Shown here: one piece after another, positions 6,772-13,620 of the stretch
Position numbering within the stretch: position 1 is the stretch's first letter
Layout: each line of letters begins with the position of its first letter
Source of the DNA: Candidatus Altarchaeales archaeon WOR_SM1_86-2
Lineage (GTDB): Archaea; Altiarchaeota; Altiarchaeia; IMC4; MCBC01
Length of the DNA stretch: 13,620 nt
Assembly: GCA_001723855.1 (NCBI GenBank)
Contig: MCBC01000001.1
Location: forward strand, 1 to 13,620
Direction: 5' to 3'
Program-made: the position numbers and the translations under genes
The notes under the pieces: generated by a model
What the model saw: only the letters and a program-made list of their open reading frames with translations
The model's database searches: none
What the model was told of the DNA's origin: nothing

Positions 6772-7538
6772 AAATGAAAACCAAAATGCTAACTCTCAGT
6801 GAATTAATTGAAAAATTTGTGGAATCGGGACTTATGGTAAAAAAGGAAATTGTAGAAGAAATTGTAAAAAGAGATGATGTCTATGAAGAATTGTCTCGTA
6901 TATTGGAGGATGAACCCTACTGGATACCGGGCTGGGAAGAAGGTGCATGGTATCTGATTCATACAATGTTTATATTGGGTTTGAAAAAATCTAAAAAATC
7001 ATTTGAACTGTTGAAATATATGCTGGTCCATGAGATTGAGGTACTTGGTGAGGGTTACTGGATCACTGAAGATCTATCTTCTGTATTTTATTCCTTTGGA
7101 ACAGAATATTTTGATGACATCAAAGACATATTTTTTGATGAATCCATGGATATGTGGGTTAGAATTGCAGCACTTGATGCCTTATGTGCATTTGCCGTCA
7201 CAAATCCGAAACTTACAGATGATGCCGCAAAGGTATGCAATGAGTTTTTAAAAATGGATATAAAGAATGATGGGGGTGATGAGTTTCTGGCAATGACATT
7301 TGACTCTATGGCAGAAGTAGACGATGATGAGTTGTTTGAGAGGATAAAGGAAGCATATCAAAAATCCGAATATTCAGAGAGCATGATTAGTATGGGAGGA
7401 CTTGAGGAACTTCACAAAGGAACAAGCAAATACTCTCATTATACCTATGCTACAAAGGACTTATGGGAGCATTTCTCAGATAAAAATTTAAACTATCTCT
7501 ATGAAATCAATTACGGTAAATCAAAGTCCAAACAATAA
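6768..7538 (+). CDS. Helical-repeat protein resembling DUF1186
   Basis: A 256-residue acidic, mostly helical protein. Its pattern LSELIEKF..., VEEIVKRDDVYEELSRILED, WYLIHTMFILGLKKSKKSFELL, FDESMDMWVRIAALDALCAFAV resembles the HEAT-like repeats of DUF1186 proteins, which often carry a C-terminal SEC-C zinc motif; no such motif is present here. HEAT-type solenoids bind proteins, so an adaptor role is plausible. The start ATG overlaps the previous stop (ATGA); Met3 or Met7 could also be the start. The stop lies 3 bases before the next gene. The similarity was judged by eye and is moderate. Confidence 0.65.
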   Translation: MKMKTKMLTLSELIEKFVESGLMVKKEIVEEIVKRDDVYEELSRILEDEPYWIPGWEEGAWYLIHTMFILGLKKSKKSFELLKYMLVHEIEVLGEGYWITEDLSSVFYSFGTEYFDDIKDIFFDESMDMWVRIAALDALCAFAVTNPKLTDDAAKVCNEFLKMDIKNDGGDEFLAMTFDSMAEVDDDELFERIKEAYQKSEYSESMISMGGLEELHKGTSKYSHYTYATKDLWEHFSDKNLNYLYEINYGKSKSKQ

Positions 7539-7541
7539 AAA

Positions 7542-8597
7542 ATGAGTATCGCATTATGCATGATTGTGAAGAATGAAGAAAAGATATTGCCAAAAGCAAT
7601 AGAGAGTGTCAGGCTGATTATTGATGAGATGGTTATAGTGGACACCGGCTCAACCGATAAGACAATGGACACAGCAAAAAGTTATGGTGCAAAGGTTAAA
7701 TCAATTGAATGGAATGATAATTTTGCGGAAGCAAGAAATGTTTCAATAAGGAATGCGAAAAGCGATTGGATTCTGGTTCTGGATGCTGATGAGACGATAG
7801 CAAAGCGCGATTTGGATTATGTAAAGGAATTGACATATAATGATGAATATTTAGGGTATGTTTTTACTCAGCGCAGTTATTCAAACATTAAAAATGTTGT
7901 CGGACTTCAACATTCTGAGGGGGACGGATATGGGGAAAGTAAAGATTATATCGGGTGGACAGCATCGCAGGTAACGAGATTGTTCAGAAATGTACCTGAA
8001 ATTCATTACGACGATTCTGATTATGTTCATGAGGATGTCGGAGAGTCGATAATAAGGATTGGAGAGGATAAAATCGCCCATGTTGATGTTCCAATCCATC
8101 ATTTCGGAAGGGTTATTCGCAGTTATGAGGAGAGATTAAAATGGAGCGGCATGTATATAAGAATCGGGCTCAAAAAATTGAAGGATAAGATAAAGGCAAA
8201 TGCCCCAAGGAGAGATTTGGCAATAGCATGTCATGAGATCGGGAATTCTTATGGATTTAAGGGGGATATGGATAAGGCGATAGAGTATTTCAAAAGATCG
8301 GTGGATTATGATAATAAATTCAGACCTTCTTTAAGCAATCTTGGAAAAGCTTATGCAAGTAAAGGAAATTTAGACCCTGGGGCGCGTTATTTGCAGAAGG
8401 CACTGGGGATAAGAGATGATGATGAGGTAATGGCAGATGATTATTTAGTTCTTGCAAAGATTTATTTTGAAAAGAAAGAAATCATGGACAAGAGCGTGCC
8501 TGCTTTAATGAGATGCCTGGAATTTCAGCCCGATAATGTGGAGGCAAAGAAAATTCTCGGGGTGATTGAAGATACTCTTATGGATATATTAAAATGA
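7542..8597 (+). CDS. Family-2 glycosyltransferase with C-terminal TPR repeats
   Basis: A 351-residue protein. Residues 1-~110 are a GT-A fold of GT2 type: ALCMIVKNEEKILPKAIESV, VDTGSTDKT (33-41), FAEARNVSIRNAKSDWILVLDADETI with the metal- and nucleotide-binding DAD at 81-83. Further conserved elements continue to about 190 (HEDVGESIIRI, IHHFGR). Residues ~225-345 hold about three TPR units (AIACHEIGNSYGFKGDMDKAIEYFKRSV is the clearest). Relatives transfer sugars to proteins or lipids; donor and acceptor are unknown here. There is no membrane segment, so it is cytosolic. It begins 3 bases after the upstream gene and overlaps the next by ATGA. A glycosyltransferase inside a chaperone operon could modify a client or partner, but could also be a passenger. 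Confidence 0.88.
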   Translation: MSIALCMIVKNEEKILPKAIESVRLIIDEMVIVDTGSTDKTMDTAKSYGAKVKSIEWNDNFAEARNVSIRNAKSDWILVLDADETIAKRDLDYVKELTYNDEYLGYVFTQRSYSNIKNVVGLQHSEGDGYGESKDYIGWTASQVTRLFRNVPEIHYDDSDYVHEDVGESIIRIGEDKIAHVDVPIHHFGRVIRSYEERLKWSGMYIRIGLKKLKDKIKANAPRRDLAIACHEIGNSYGFKGDMDKAIEYFKRSVDYDNKFRPSLSNLGKAYASKGNLDPGARYLQKALGIRDDDEVMADDYLVLAKIYFEKKEIMDKSVPALMRCLEFQPDNVEAKKILGVIEDTLMDILK

Positions 8598-9277
8598 CAA
8601 AAATCGGATATGCCATATCGCAGGTTCTGGAAAAGTTTCTGGATGAGCAGGGTAAGCGTTTAAAGCCCGCTACAATGCGCAAATACAGGGAGGTAATTGA
8701 ATTACTTAAGGATTGTCTCAATGGTTATGCATACCAGAGTTTAGATAAAGAAGAGTCTGGATTATATAAGAGAGAGGATATGAAATTCTGTGATGTCTTC
8801 GGATCCGAGAAAATCTTACCTGGGACCGGTGAATTTATGGGTTACTTTATGGTTCGTAAGGTTATCGCGGGAAAGGAATTTCTTAAATATTCGGGAACGG
8901 TAACAAAGAAGTTGGCTAAATGGCTTCATGCAGAGGGTTTTGTTGATGAGAGGAGCGCGGAATTTGCTGTTGAAGCAGGCAGCGAAGCGTCAAAGGTTCT
9001 TCCAGGAGCAGAAGAACTTTCAAATATGCTTTACGATATAGAGGAATACATATCTTCGGATGAACTCATTGAAGAAGTTTTTGATCATTTCAGTATCATG
9101 GATGTTAAGCCGGACGGTGTTGTACTTTCAGGATTGTTTGATACGCGACGGTTTTATGTCAAACTCCCACATGGGGTTGTTGATAAATGGCATGATGGTT
9201 GGGAGGCTTCACTTCAACTTGGTAAAACAGGGGACGGCTGGCATATCATTAGTGCGGGGAATGTTTATCCGTTATGA
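8594..9277 (+). CDS. Unknown protein with recombinase-core-like helical N-terminus
   Basis: A 227-residue protein, the intact relative of the deleted copy at 4278-4599. Residues ~5-50 (ISQVLEKFLDEQGKRLKPATMRKYREVIELLKDCLNGY) resemble the helical core-binding domain of tyrosine recombinases, but no catalytic domain follows. A second helical stretch (MVRKVIAGKEFLKYSGTVTKKLAKWLHAEGF) could extend that fold. The last ~65 residues form a separate, probably beta-rich domain (VKLPHGVVDKWHDGWEASLQLGKTGDGWHIISAGNVYPL), which is also the part kept in the deleted copy. I recall similar hypothetical proteins in other prokaryotes but no function. The start is coupled to the glycosyltransferase stop (ATGA), and grpE begins 15 bases after its stop. 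Confidence 0.75.
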   Translation: MTKIGYAISQVLEKFLDEQGKRLKPATMRKYREVIELLKDCLNGYAYQSLDKEESGLYKREDMKFCDVFGSEKILPGTGEFMGYFMVRKVIAGKEFLKYSGTVTKKLAKWLHAEGFVDERSAEFAVEAGSEASKVLPGAEELSNMLYDIEEYISSDELIEEVFDHFSIMDVKPDGVVLSGLFDTRRFYVKLPHGVVDKWHDGWEASLQLGKTGDGWHIISAGNVYPL

Positions 9278-9292
9278 AGAAATAAATAACCG

Positions 9293-10444
9293 ATGGAAGA
9301 AAGAGATGAAATAGAATCATTGAAATCCCGGATCTTAAAGTTAAGAGAGGATTTCAAGCAGTACAGGGAAAGGGTTAAGAAGAATGAAGAAAGATGCAAG
9401 GAGGGGACAAAGCATGAGTTTATAAAAAAATTGCTTGATACCCTTGATGCATTAGATCGTGTTGGAGATTTTGAAGCGGACGGGTGTAAGGTTGTTGAGA
9501 AGACATCAGAAAACATCAGAAAGAATATGGAAATGATCCGCGAGGAATTGCTTAATTCATTTGGCATCGAGTGTATTGCCCCCACTCCCGGCAGCAAATT
9601 TGATGATATAAAACACACCGCGATTGAGTTGATTGAAAAAAGTGATCTTGAAGATGATGTAATCATTAAAGTGGTGCGAAAGGGTTATAGTTTGAATGAC
9701 AAGGTGATAAGACCCGCCGAGGTGGTGATCTCTAAGGGCGGGTATCATAAACCGGAAGTTGCCTCTAAAGGAACTCTTCAAAAAATTTTAGAACTTATTT
9801 TTAAGAAGAAAATGAGAGAATTGGAGTTAAGAGAACTGAAACTTGTTGAAAAAGAACTGAAATTAAAAAAAGATTTTGATGAGGTGGATGAAGATATCAA
9901 AAAAAATGATGATAAAAAGAGCGAACTTGATAGAAGAGAGAAGGAACTCGGGGGGTATGCGGAGGAAATAATGCAAGGATTCATGGCTAAAGAGGAGGAG
10001 TTAGATGCTAGGGAGAAAGAACTTGAGAATAAGGCAGTTGGGATAGAAGAGGAGGGGAAGAAAATGAGTGCCATGGCTTATGAACTTGAAGTCAAAAGAA
10101 AGGGTATGGAGAGCAAGAGTTATGAGATAAATGCAAAAATTGCTGAACTGTCTGAACTAATGAAAACCGAATCTGGATTAAGAGGGAGTATAGAAGAATT
10201 GAGAAATGAGATTGGTGGATTGGGAGATAGAAAGATTGAACTCAATGAATATTTTAAAGAAATTGAGGAAAATATAAAGAACAATGACTTAAGAAAAGAG
10301 GAATTGGAGAAAAACATCAAATCATTGGAGGAGAAAACCGAGGAACTCGGAGTAAGAGAAAAGACGATTAGTGAGAGAGTATCCGCGCTGGAGAAGAAAA
10401 GAATTGATTTAATTGCCGACATCGCATTAAAGAAAAGAAAGTGA
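9293..10444 (+). CDS. GrpE nucleotide-exchange factor with long coiled-coil tail
   Basis: A 383-residue protein. Residues 1-150 are a GrpE: a helical N-terminus (LKLREDFKQYRERVKKNEE), HEFIKKLLDTLDALDRV, the signature around SKFDDIKHTA (101-110) and the final KGYSLNDKVIRPAEVVISKGG (130-150). GrpE proteins release ADP from Hsp70 and usually end near this point at 180-200 residues. Here more than 200 extra residues follow, almost wholly Glu/Lys/Leu heptad-like sequence (for example REKELGGYAEEI, LDAREKELENKA, RKEELEKNIKSLEEKTEEL), predicting a long coiled coil. It is the last gene of the operon, so it is probably the dedicated exchange factor of the Hsp70 at 2223. The tail could dimerise the protein or recruit a partner. 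Confidence 0.92.
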   Translation: MEERDEIESLKSRILKLREDFKQYRERVKKNEERCKEGTKHEFIKKLLDTLDALDRVGDFEADGCKVVEKTSENIRKNMEMIREELLNSFGIECIAPTPGSKFDDIKHTAIELIEKSDLEDDVIIKVVRKGYSLNDKVIRPAEVVISKGGYHKPEVASKGTLQKILELIFKKKMRELELRELKLVEKELKLKKDFDEVDEDIKKNDDKKSELDRREKELGGYAEEIMQGFMAKEEELDAREKELENKAVGIEEEGKKMSAMAYELEVKRKGMESKSYEINAKIAELSELMKTESGLRGSIEELRNEIGGLGDRKIELNEYFKEIEENIKNNDLRKEELEKNIKSLEEKTEELGVREKTISERVSALEKKRIDLIADIALKKRK

Positions 10445-10465
10445 TCCCTAAATGATTTCATATCT

Positions 10466-10487
10466 TTATTTCTCTATTTTTTAATTT
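10466..10487 (+). terminator. T-rich tract after grpE
   Basis: A pyrimidine-rich run (TATCTTTATTTCTC, then T6 and T4) begins about 20 bases past the grpE stop. Archaeal RNA polymerase often terminates at such oligo-T stretches. It overlaps the sequence that matches the lhr upstream region, so it could equally be promoter sequence. Confidence 0.4.
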
Positions 10488-10489
10488 TA

Positions 10490-10520
10490 AAAAATTAATG
10501 ATAACCTACCAGGAAAAGCC
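10490..10520 (+). repeat. Left copy of a 31-bp direct repeat: orphan lhr start
   Basis: Identical base for base to 11450-11480, exactly 960 bases downstream. It carries the ATG and the first eight codons of lhr (MITYQEKP). Here the reading frame ends after 13 codons (ATG 10498, TGA 10537-10539). The upstream flanks of both copies also share TATCTTT(A/G)TT, so the duplicated block may have been longer and has since decayed. The remaining sequence to 10668 holds no gene. Confidence 0.9.
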
Positions 10521-10599
10521 ATTGCTTAATCCCGGTTGATGAGGAGGACATACCCATTTAGTTAAATTCGATACAATGAGATTCCTTATTGAATTTTGC

Positions 10600-10657
10600 T
10601 TTAATATAAATCAGCTAAGAAGGCACAAGATGCACTGTTCGAACTAAATTTATTTAT
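10600..10657 (+). promoter_or_regulatory. Possible promoter region of the pseudouridine synthase
   Basis: TATA-like elements CTTTAATATAAATC (10600-10613) and AATTTATTTATC (10646-10657) precede ATG 10669. No Shine-Dalgarno is seen. The first would give a leader of about 30 bases. Assignment rests on composition and spacing only. Confidence 0.3.
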
Positions 10658-10668
10658 CTTAACGGAAA

Positions 10669-11391
10669 ATGCAGTTGCGCGTACAAAAAATAATCTCAAA
10701 TGCAGGACACTGCTCCAGAAGAAAGGCTGAGGAACTGATCCGGCAAGGGCGGGTAAAAGTAAATGATAAGGCGATAAAACTGGGTGACAAGGCAGATCCG
10801 GAGAAAGATGATATAACAATCAACGGCCGGGAAATCAAAATAGAAAAAAGAATTTATCTTCTCTTCAATAAACCGGCGGGCTGTATCACAACCCGGGATG
10901 ATCCCCTTAAAAGAAAGACAATTTTTGATGTAATAAACATCAAAGAACGCATTTTCCCGGTCGGCAGATTGGACCAGAACACATCCGGCTTGCTGCTTCT
11001 CACAAATGACGGTGATTTTGCAAATAAAATAGCACATCCCAGGTATGAGATAGAAAAAACCTACCGGGTAAGGACAGATAAGCAATTGAAAGATTCGGAT
11101 ATAAAAGAGATAGAAAGTGGGATAATGGTAGACGGCAAAAAAACATGGCCGGGTAAGATTAAAAAAATAAAGCCAGATATTTTTGATGTCACGATACATG
11201 AAGGGAGAAACAGGATAGTTAGGAAGATGATGTCTGCGCTGGGCTATGGGGTTATATCTCTGGAAAGGGTAGCAATCGGGGACATAATGATTGAGGGGGT
11301 GGCGCCAGGGCAATACAGGGGTTTAACCCCCGATGAAGTAGACAGATTGTTGAAGAAAAGTGAAAAATCCCCAACCAACCAGCGGTACTAA
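10669..11391 (+). CDS. Pseudouridine synthase, RsuA/RluB family
   Basis: A 240-residue enzyme that isomerises uridine to pseudouridine in ribosomal RNA. Residues 1-~60 are an S4 RNA-binding domain (LRVQKIISNAGHCSRRKAEE, IRQGRVKVN). The catalytic domain contains LLFNKPAGCITT (64-75) and the family motif VGRLDQNTSGLLLLTNDG (98-115), with the catalytic aspartate at D102. The end has HEGRNRIVRKMMSALGY and the RVAIGDI element of the RsuA/RluB/RluE group. Its length fits RluB/RsuA. The family is chiefly bacterial, so if the host is archaeal this is probably a transferred gene. The gene lies between 31-bp direct repeats of the lhr 5' end, which supports insertion here. The exact target uridine cannot be assigned. 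Confidence 0.92.
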   Translation: MQLRVQKIISNAGHCSRRKAEELIRQGRVKVNDKAIKLGDKADPEKDDITINGREIKIEKRIYLLFNKPAGCITTRDDPLKRKTIFDVINIKERIFPVGRLDQNTSGLLLLTNDGDFANKIAHPRYEIEKTYRVRTDKQLKDSDIKEIESGIMVDGKKTWPGKIKKIKPDIFDVTIHEGRNRIVRKMMSALGYGVISLERVAIGDIMIEGVAPGQYRGLTPDEVDRLLKKSEKSPTNQRY

Positions 11392-11405
11392 GCGAATATT
11401 GAAAC

Positions 11406-11428
11406 CTTTTTTCCAAAAAGATTTTTTT
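11406..11428 (+). terminator. Hairpin plus T7 after the pseudouridine synthase gene
   Basis: CTTTTT (11406-11411) and AAAAAG (11415-11420) form a 6-bp stem with a 3-base loop, followed by A and seven T (11422-11428), about 15 bases past the stop codon. This resembles an intrinsic terminator. The T tract also lies about 30 bases before the lhr ATG and may double as a TATA-like element. Confidence 0.5.
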
Positions 11429-11449
11429 ATCTTTGTTCCCTAATTATCT

Positions 11450-11480
11450 AAAAATTAATGATAACCTACCAGGAAAAGCC
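11450..11480 (+). repeat. Right copy of the 31-bp direct repeat: true lhr start
   Basis: It covers the last 8 bases before the lhr ATG (11458) and its first 23 coding bases. It is a perfect match to 10490-10520; the copies diverge at once on the 3' side and within a base on the 5' side. With the left copy it brackets the pseudouridine synthase gene. Confidence 0.9.
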
Positions 11481-13620
11481 CTGCCAGGAGAAGGAAATTT
11501 TAGACGCTTTAGACCCTTTGGTAAGAGAGTGGTTTCGGTCAAAGTTTGACGAGTTTGCCCTGCCGCAGAGGTATTCGATTATGAACATTCACCGCAGGGA
11601 AAGCACCTTGATCTCCGCTCCAACAGGCTCCGGGAAGACACTTTCAGCGTTCCTTTCCATATTGAACGAACTGATAAAGCTGTCGAAGGCGGAAAAGTTG
11701 GAGGATAAGGTGTACTGCGTTTATGTTTCTCCCCTCAAGGCGCTGAATAATGATATCGAAAAGAATCTGAAGGAGCCGCTTGAAGAGTTAAATAAGCGGT
11801 GGGGCAGGGATCTGGGAGTAAGAACAGCGGTTAGAACAGGGGACACATCTGCTTCCGATAGGGCAAAAATGTTAAAAATCCCGCCGCATATATTGATAAC
11901 AACCCCTGAGACCCTTGCGATAGTTCTCAATGCCCCTAAATTCAGGGAGAAATTAAAGGATGTTAAGTGGGTGATCGTTGATGAGGTCCATGCGCTGGCT
12001 GAGAACAAGAGGGGGGTGCATTTAAGCATCTCTCTGGAAAGACTGCAGAATCTGGCTGGAAGATTCACCCGCATCGGGTTGTCAGCGACCATTTCTCCGC
12101 TGGATAAAGTTGCGGGTTTCTTAGTGGGGTATGAAAATAATGAGGTGAGAGACTGCAGGGTTGTGGATGTGCAGTTCCTTAAAAAATTGGATCTTAAAGT
12201 TTTAAGCCCGGTGCCGAATTTAATGTCCGCTTCCCGGGAAGAAATCCAAAGCAGCCTTTATGCTCTCATAAATTCCCTCATCCAGCAGCACAGGACCACC
12301 CTGGTATTCACAAACACCCGCTCCGCAACTGAAAGAGTTGTTCATAACCTGAAAGAAAAATTCCCGACGAATTATGGTGCCTGCAGAGTGGGCGTTGATG
12401 ACGTTGATTTTGACGAGCACATAAGAAGGGGGGTGATAGGAGCGCATCATTCTTCTTTATCAAAAGCACACAGATTGGACATTGAGGATAGATTAAAGAA
12501 GGGCGAACTAAAGGTGGTTGTTTCTTCTACTTCTTTAGAGTTGGGGGTTGATATAGGATATATTGATCTGGTTATTCTCCTGGGCTCGCCAAAGTCCGTT
12601 GCAAGGGCATTACAGAGAGTTGGAAGATCAGGGCATAAACTGCATGATAAAGCAAAAGGCAGGATTATAGTGGTGGACAGGGATGATTTAGTTGAGTGCG
12701 GGGTGCTGCTTAAAAATGCGATTGAAGGCAAAATAGATGAAATCCAGATACCTGAGAACTGCCTGGACGTCCTGGCACAGCAGATATACGGGATTTGTAT
12801 AGAGGGCATGCAGCATATAGAGAATGTTTTCTCTCTCGTAAAGAGAAGTTATTGTTACAGAAATCTTAAAAGAGATGATTTTTATGCCGTACTTGACTAT
12901 CTTGCAGGAGAGTATGTTTCCCTTGAGAGAAAAAATGTTTATGCAAAAATCTGGGTTGATCATGATACGAAAATGATGGGAAGAAGAGGCAAACTCGCGA
13001 GAGTAATTTATTCCACAAACATCGGAACCATCCCGGAAGAATCATACATTACCGTTAAGGTCGGGGACTTTGCGGTCGGGAAAATCGAAGAGCCTTTTCT
13101 GGAAAGATTAAGGAAGGGAGATATTTTTGTTTTAGGCGGGAATATTTACAGGTTCGATTATTCAAGAGGGCAGGTGGCCCAGGTGAGCCCATCCGGGGGA
13201 CCCCCGACCGTGCCGTCATGGTTTTCCGAGCAGCTGCCGCTTTCATTTGGTTTGGGGATGGAGATATCAAAATTCAGAAGATTAATGGAAGAGCGGCTTA
13301 TGCATGACGATAAAGAGAAAACTAAAGAATTTATCCGCGATTACCTCTATGTTGATGAAAATGCAGTGAATTCAATTTACGAGTACTTCAAAGAGCAGTA
13401 TCTTTACTCTAAAATCCCTTCGGATAAAAAGGTCATCATAGAATATTATGCAGGGATCGGGAATAAGAAATATGTTCTCTTCCATACTCTTTTCGGCAGA
13501 AGAGTGAATGATGCTTTTTCAAGGGCAGTGGCGTATGTTATTTCAAAACGCCAGAGAAGGGATGTTCTCATATCGTTGAGCGATAATGGTTTTTATCTAA
13601 CTTCTTCTGATCCGACAAAA
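11458..13620 (+). CDS. Lhr-type ATP-dependent DNA/RNA helicase (partial, 3' end outside window)
   Basis: 721 codons are visible and the frame is still open at the window edge. This is a superfamily 2 helicase of the archaeal Lhr-core type, linked to DNA repair and replication restart. Visible motifs: Walker A APTGSGKT (54-61), [12 protein letters not shown] (89-100), the Walker B box DEVH (175-178), LSATI (208-212), [10 protein letters not shown] (283-292), [12 protein letters not shown] (356-367) and motif [10 protein letters not shown] (386-393). The region after the second RecA domain ([39 protein letters not shown]) corresponds to the winged-helix and beta-rich Lhr-core part. Relatives are about 850-950 residues, so up to a quarter is missing here. 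The ATG at 11458 has no Shine-Dalgarno and follows A/T-rich sequence, as expected for a leaderless transcript. Confidence 0.95.
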   Translation, partial: MITYQEKPCQEKEILDALDPLVREWFRSKFDEFALPQRYSIMNIHRRESTLISAPTGSGKTLSAFLSILNELIKLSKAEKLEDKVYCVYVSPLKALNNDIEKNLKEPLEELNKRWGRDLGVRTAVRTGDTSASDRAKMLKIPPHILITTPETLAIVLNAPKFREKLKDVKWVIVDEVHALAENKRGVHLSISLERLQNLAGRFTRIGLSATISPLDKVAGFLVGYENNEVRDCRVVDVQFLKKLDLKVLSPVPNLMSASREEIQSSLYALINSLIQQHRTTLVFTNTRSATERVVHNLKEKFPTNYGACRVGVDDVDFDEHIRRGVIGAHHSSLSKAHRLDIEDRLKKGELKVVVSSTSLELGVDIGYIDLVILLGSPKSVARALQRVGRSGHKLHDKAKGRIIVVDRDDLVECGVLLKNAIEGKIDEIQIPENCLDVLAQQIYGICIEGMQHIENVFSLVKRSYCYRNLKRDDFYAVLDYLAGEYVSLERKNVYAKIWVDHDTKMMGRRGKLARVIYSTNIGTIPEESYITVKVGDFAVGKIEEPFLERLRKGDIFVLGGNIYRFDYSRGQVAQVSPSGGPPTVPSWFSEQLPLSFGLGMEISKFRRLMEERLMHDDKEKTKEFIRDYLYVDENAVNSIYEYFKEQYLYSKIPSDKKVIIEYYAGIGNKKYVLFHTLFGRRVNDAFSRAVAYVISKRQRRDVLISLSDNGFYLTSSDPTK

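Noticed and set aside
2223..10444. A DnaJ-like J-domain protein hidden in the chaperone operon
   Set aside because: No HPD tripeptide in a helical hairpin context was seen in any of the operon proteins.
9778..10461. Long Ser/Phe-rich minus-strand ORFs opposite grpE
   Set aside because: They arise from the Glu/Lys-rich coiled-coil codons on the plus strand.
10696..11313. 205-codon minus-strand ORF opposite the pseudouridine synthase
   Set aside because: Antisense shadow of a well-supported enzyme; the translation lacks any recognisable domain.
1..13620. CRISPR array, tRNA or rRNA genes
   Set aside because: No regularly spaced repeats, cloverleaf-like segments or rRNA-like sequence were found on reading either strand by eye.

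Overview
The window looks archaeal, though the lineage cannot be fixed from it. Most genes start directly after A/T-rich sequence with no Shine-Dalgarno motif, T-rich tracts sit behind gene ends, plausible TATA-like boxes sit about 30 bases ahead of isolated starts, and the helicase at the right end is of the archaeal Lhr type. Several genes (Hsp70, GrpE, an RsuA/RluB-like pseudouridine synthase, a XerC/IntI-like recombinase) belong to families that are mainly bacterial, so lateral transfer has probably shaped the region.

Left part (1-2200, minus strand): a small mobile or formerly mobile region. A tyrosine recombinase of XerC/IntI type is broken by two in-frame stop codons inside a short extra segment and has no usable start codon. 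Downstream of its 3' end lies a palindromic block (940-994). Then comes a PIN-domain VapC-like toxin with a short overlapping partner gene, followed by a second, larger palindromic block (94-184). Both blocks are bounded by GATAAC...GTTATC and share a GCCGCAGCAT motif. The layout resembles an integron-like unit (integrase, recombination site, toxin-antitoxin cassette, second site), but this is inference.

Centre (2223-10444, plus strand): a tightly packed run that looks like one operon of about 8.2 kb. It opens with an Hsp70 whose C-terminal lid is missing and replaced by a ubiquitin-like beta-grasp domain. It closes with a GrpE nucleotide-exchange factor carrying a coiled-coil tail of more than 200 residues. 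Between them are a two-helix membrane protein, an internally deleted copy of a later gene in the same operon, a 533-residue protein of unknown family, a pRiA4b ORF-3-like protein with a six-cysteine module, a helical-repeat protein resembling DUF1186, a family-2 glycosyltransferase with TPRs, and the intact paralogue of the deleted gene. Several joints are 4-base ATGA overlaps. No DnaJ/HPD protein is present. I consider this chaperone operon the best candidate for an undescribed system: an Hsp70-ubiquitin-like fusion with its own exchange factor and a set of adaptor-like partners.

Right part (10445-13620, plus strand): an RsuA/RluB-like pseudouridine synthase gene lies between two perfect 31-bp direct repeats exactly 960 bases apart. 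The right copy is the promoter-proximal end and first codons of the lhr helicase gene, which runs off the window. The left copy is an orphan lhr start that ends after 13 codons. The synthase therefore appears to have been inserted at the 5' end of lhr with duplication of that end.
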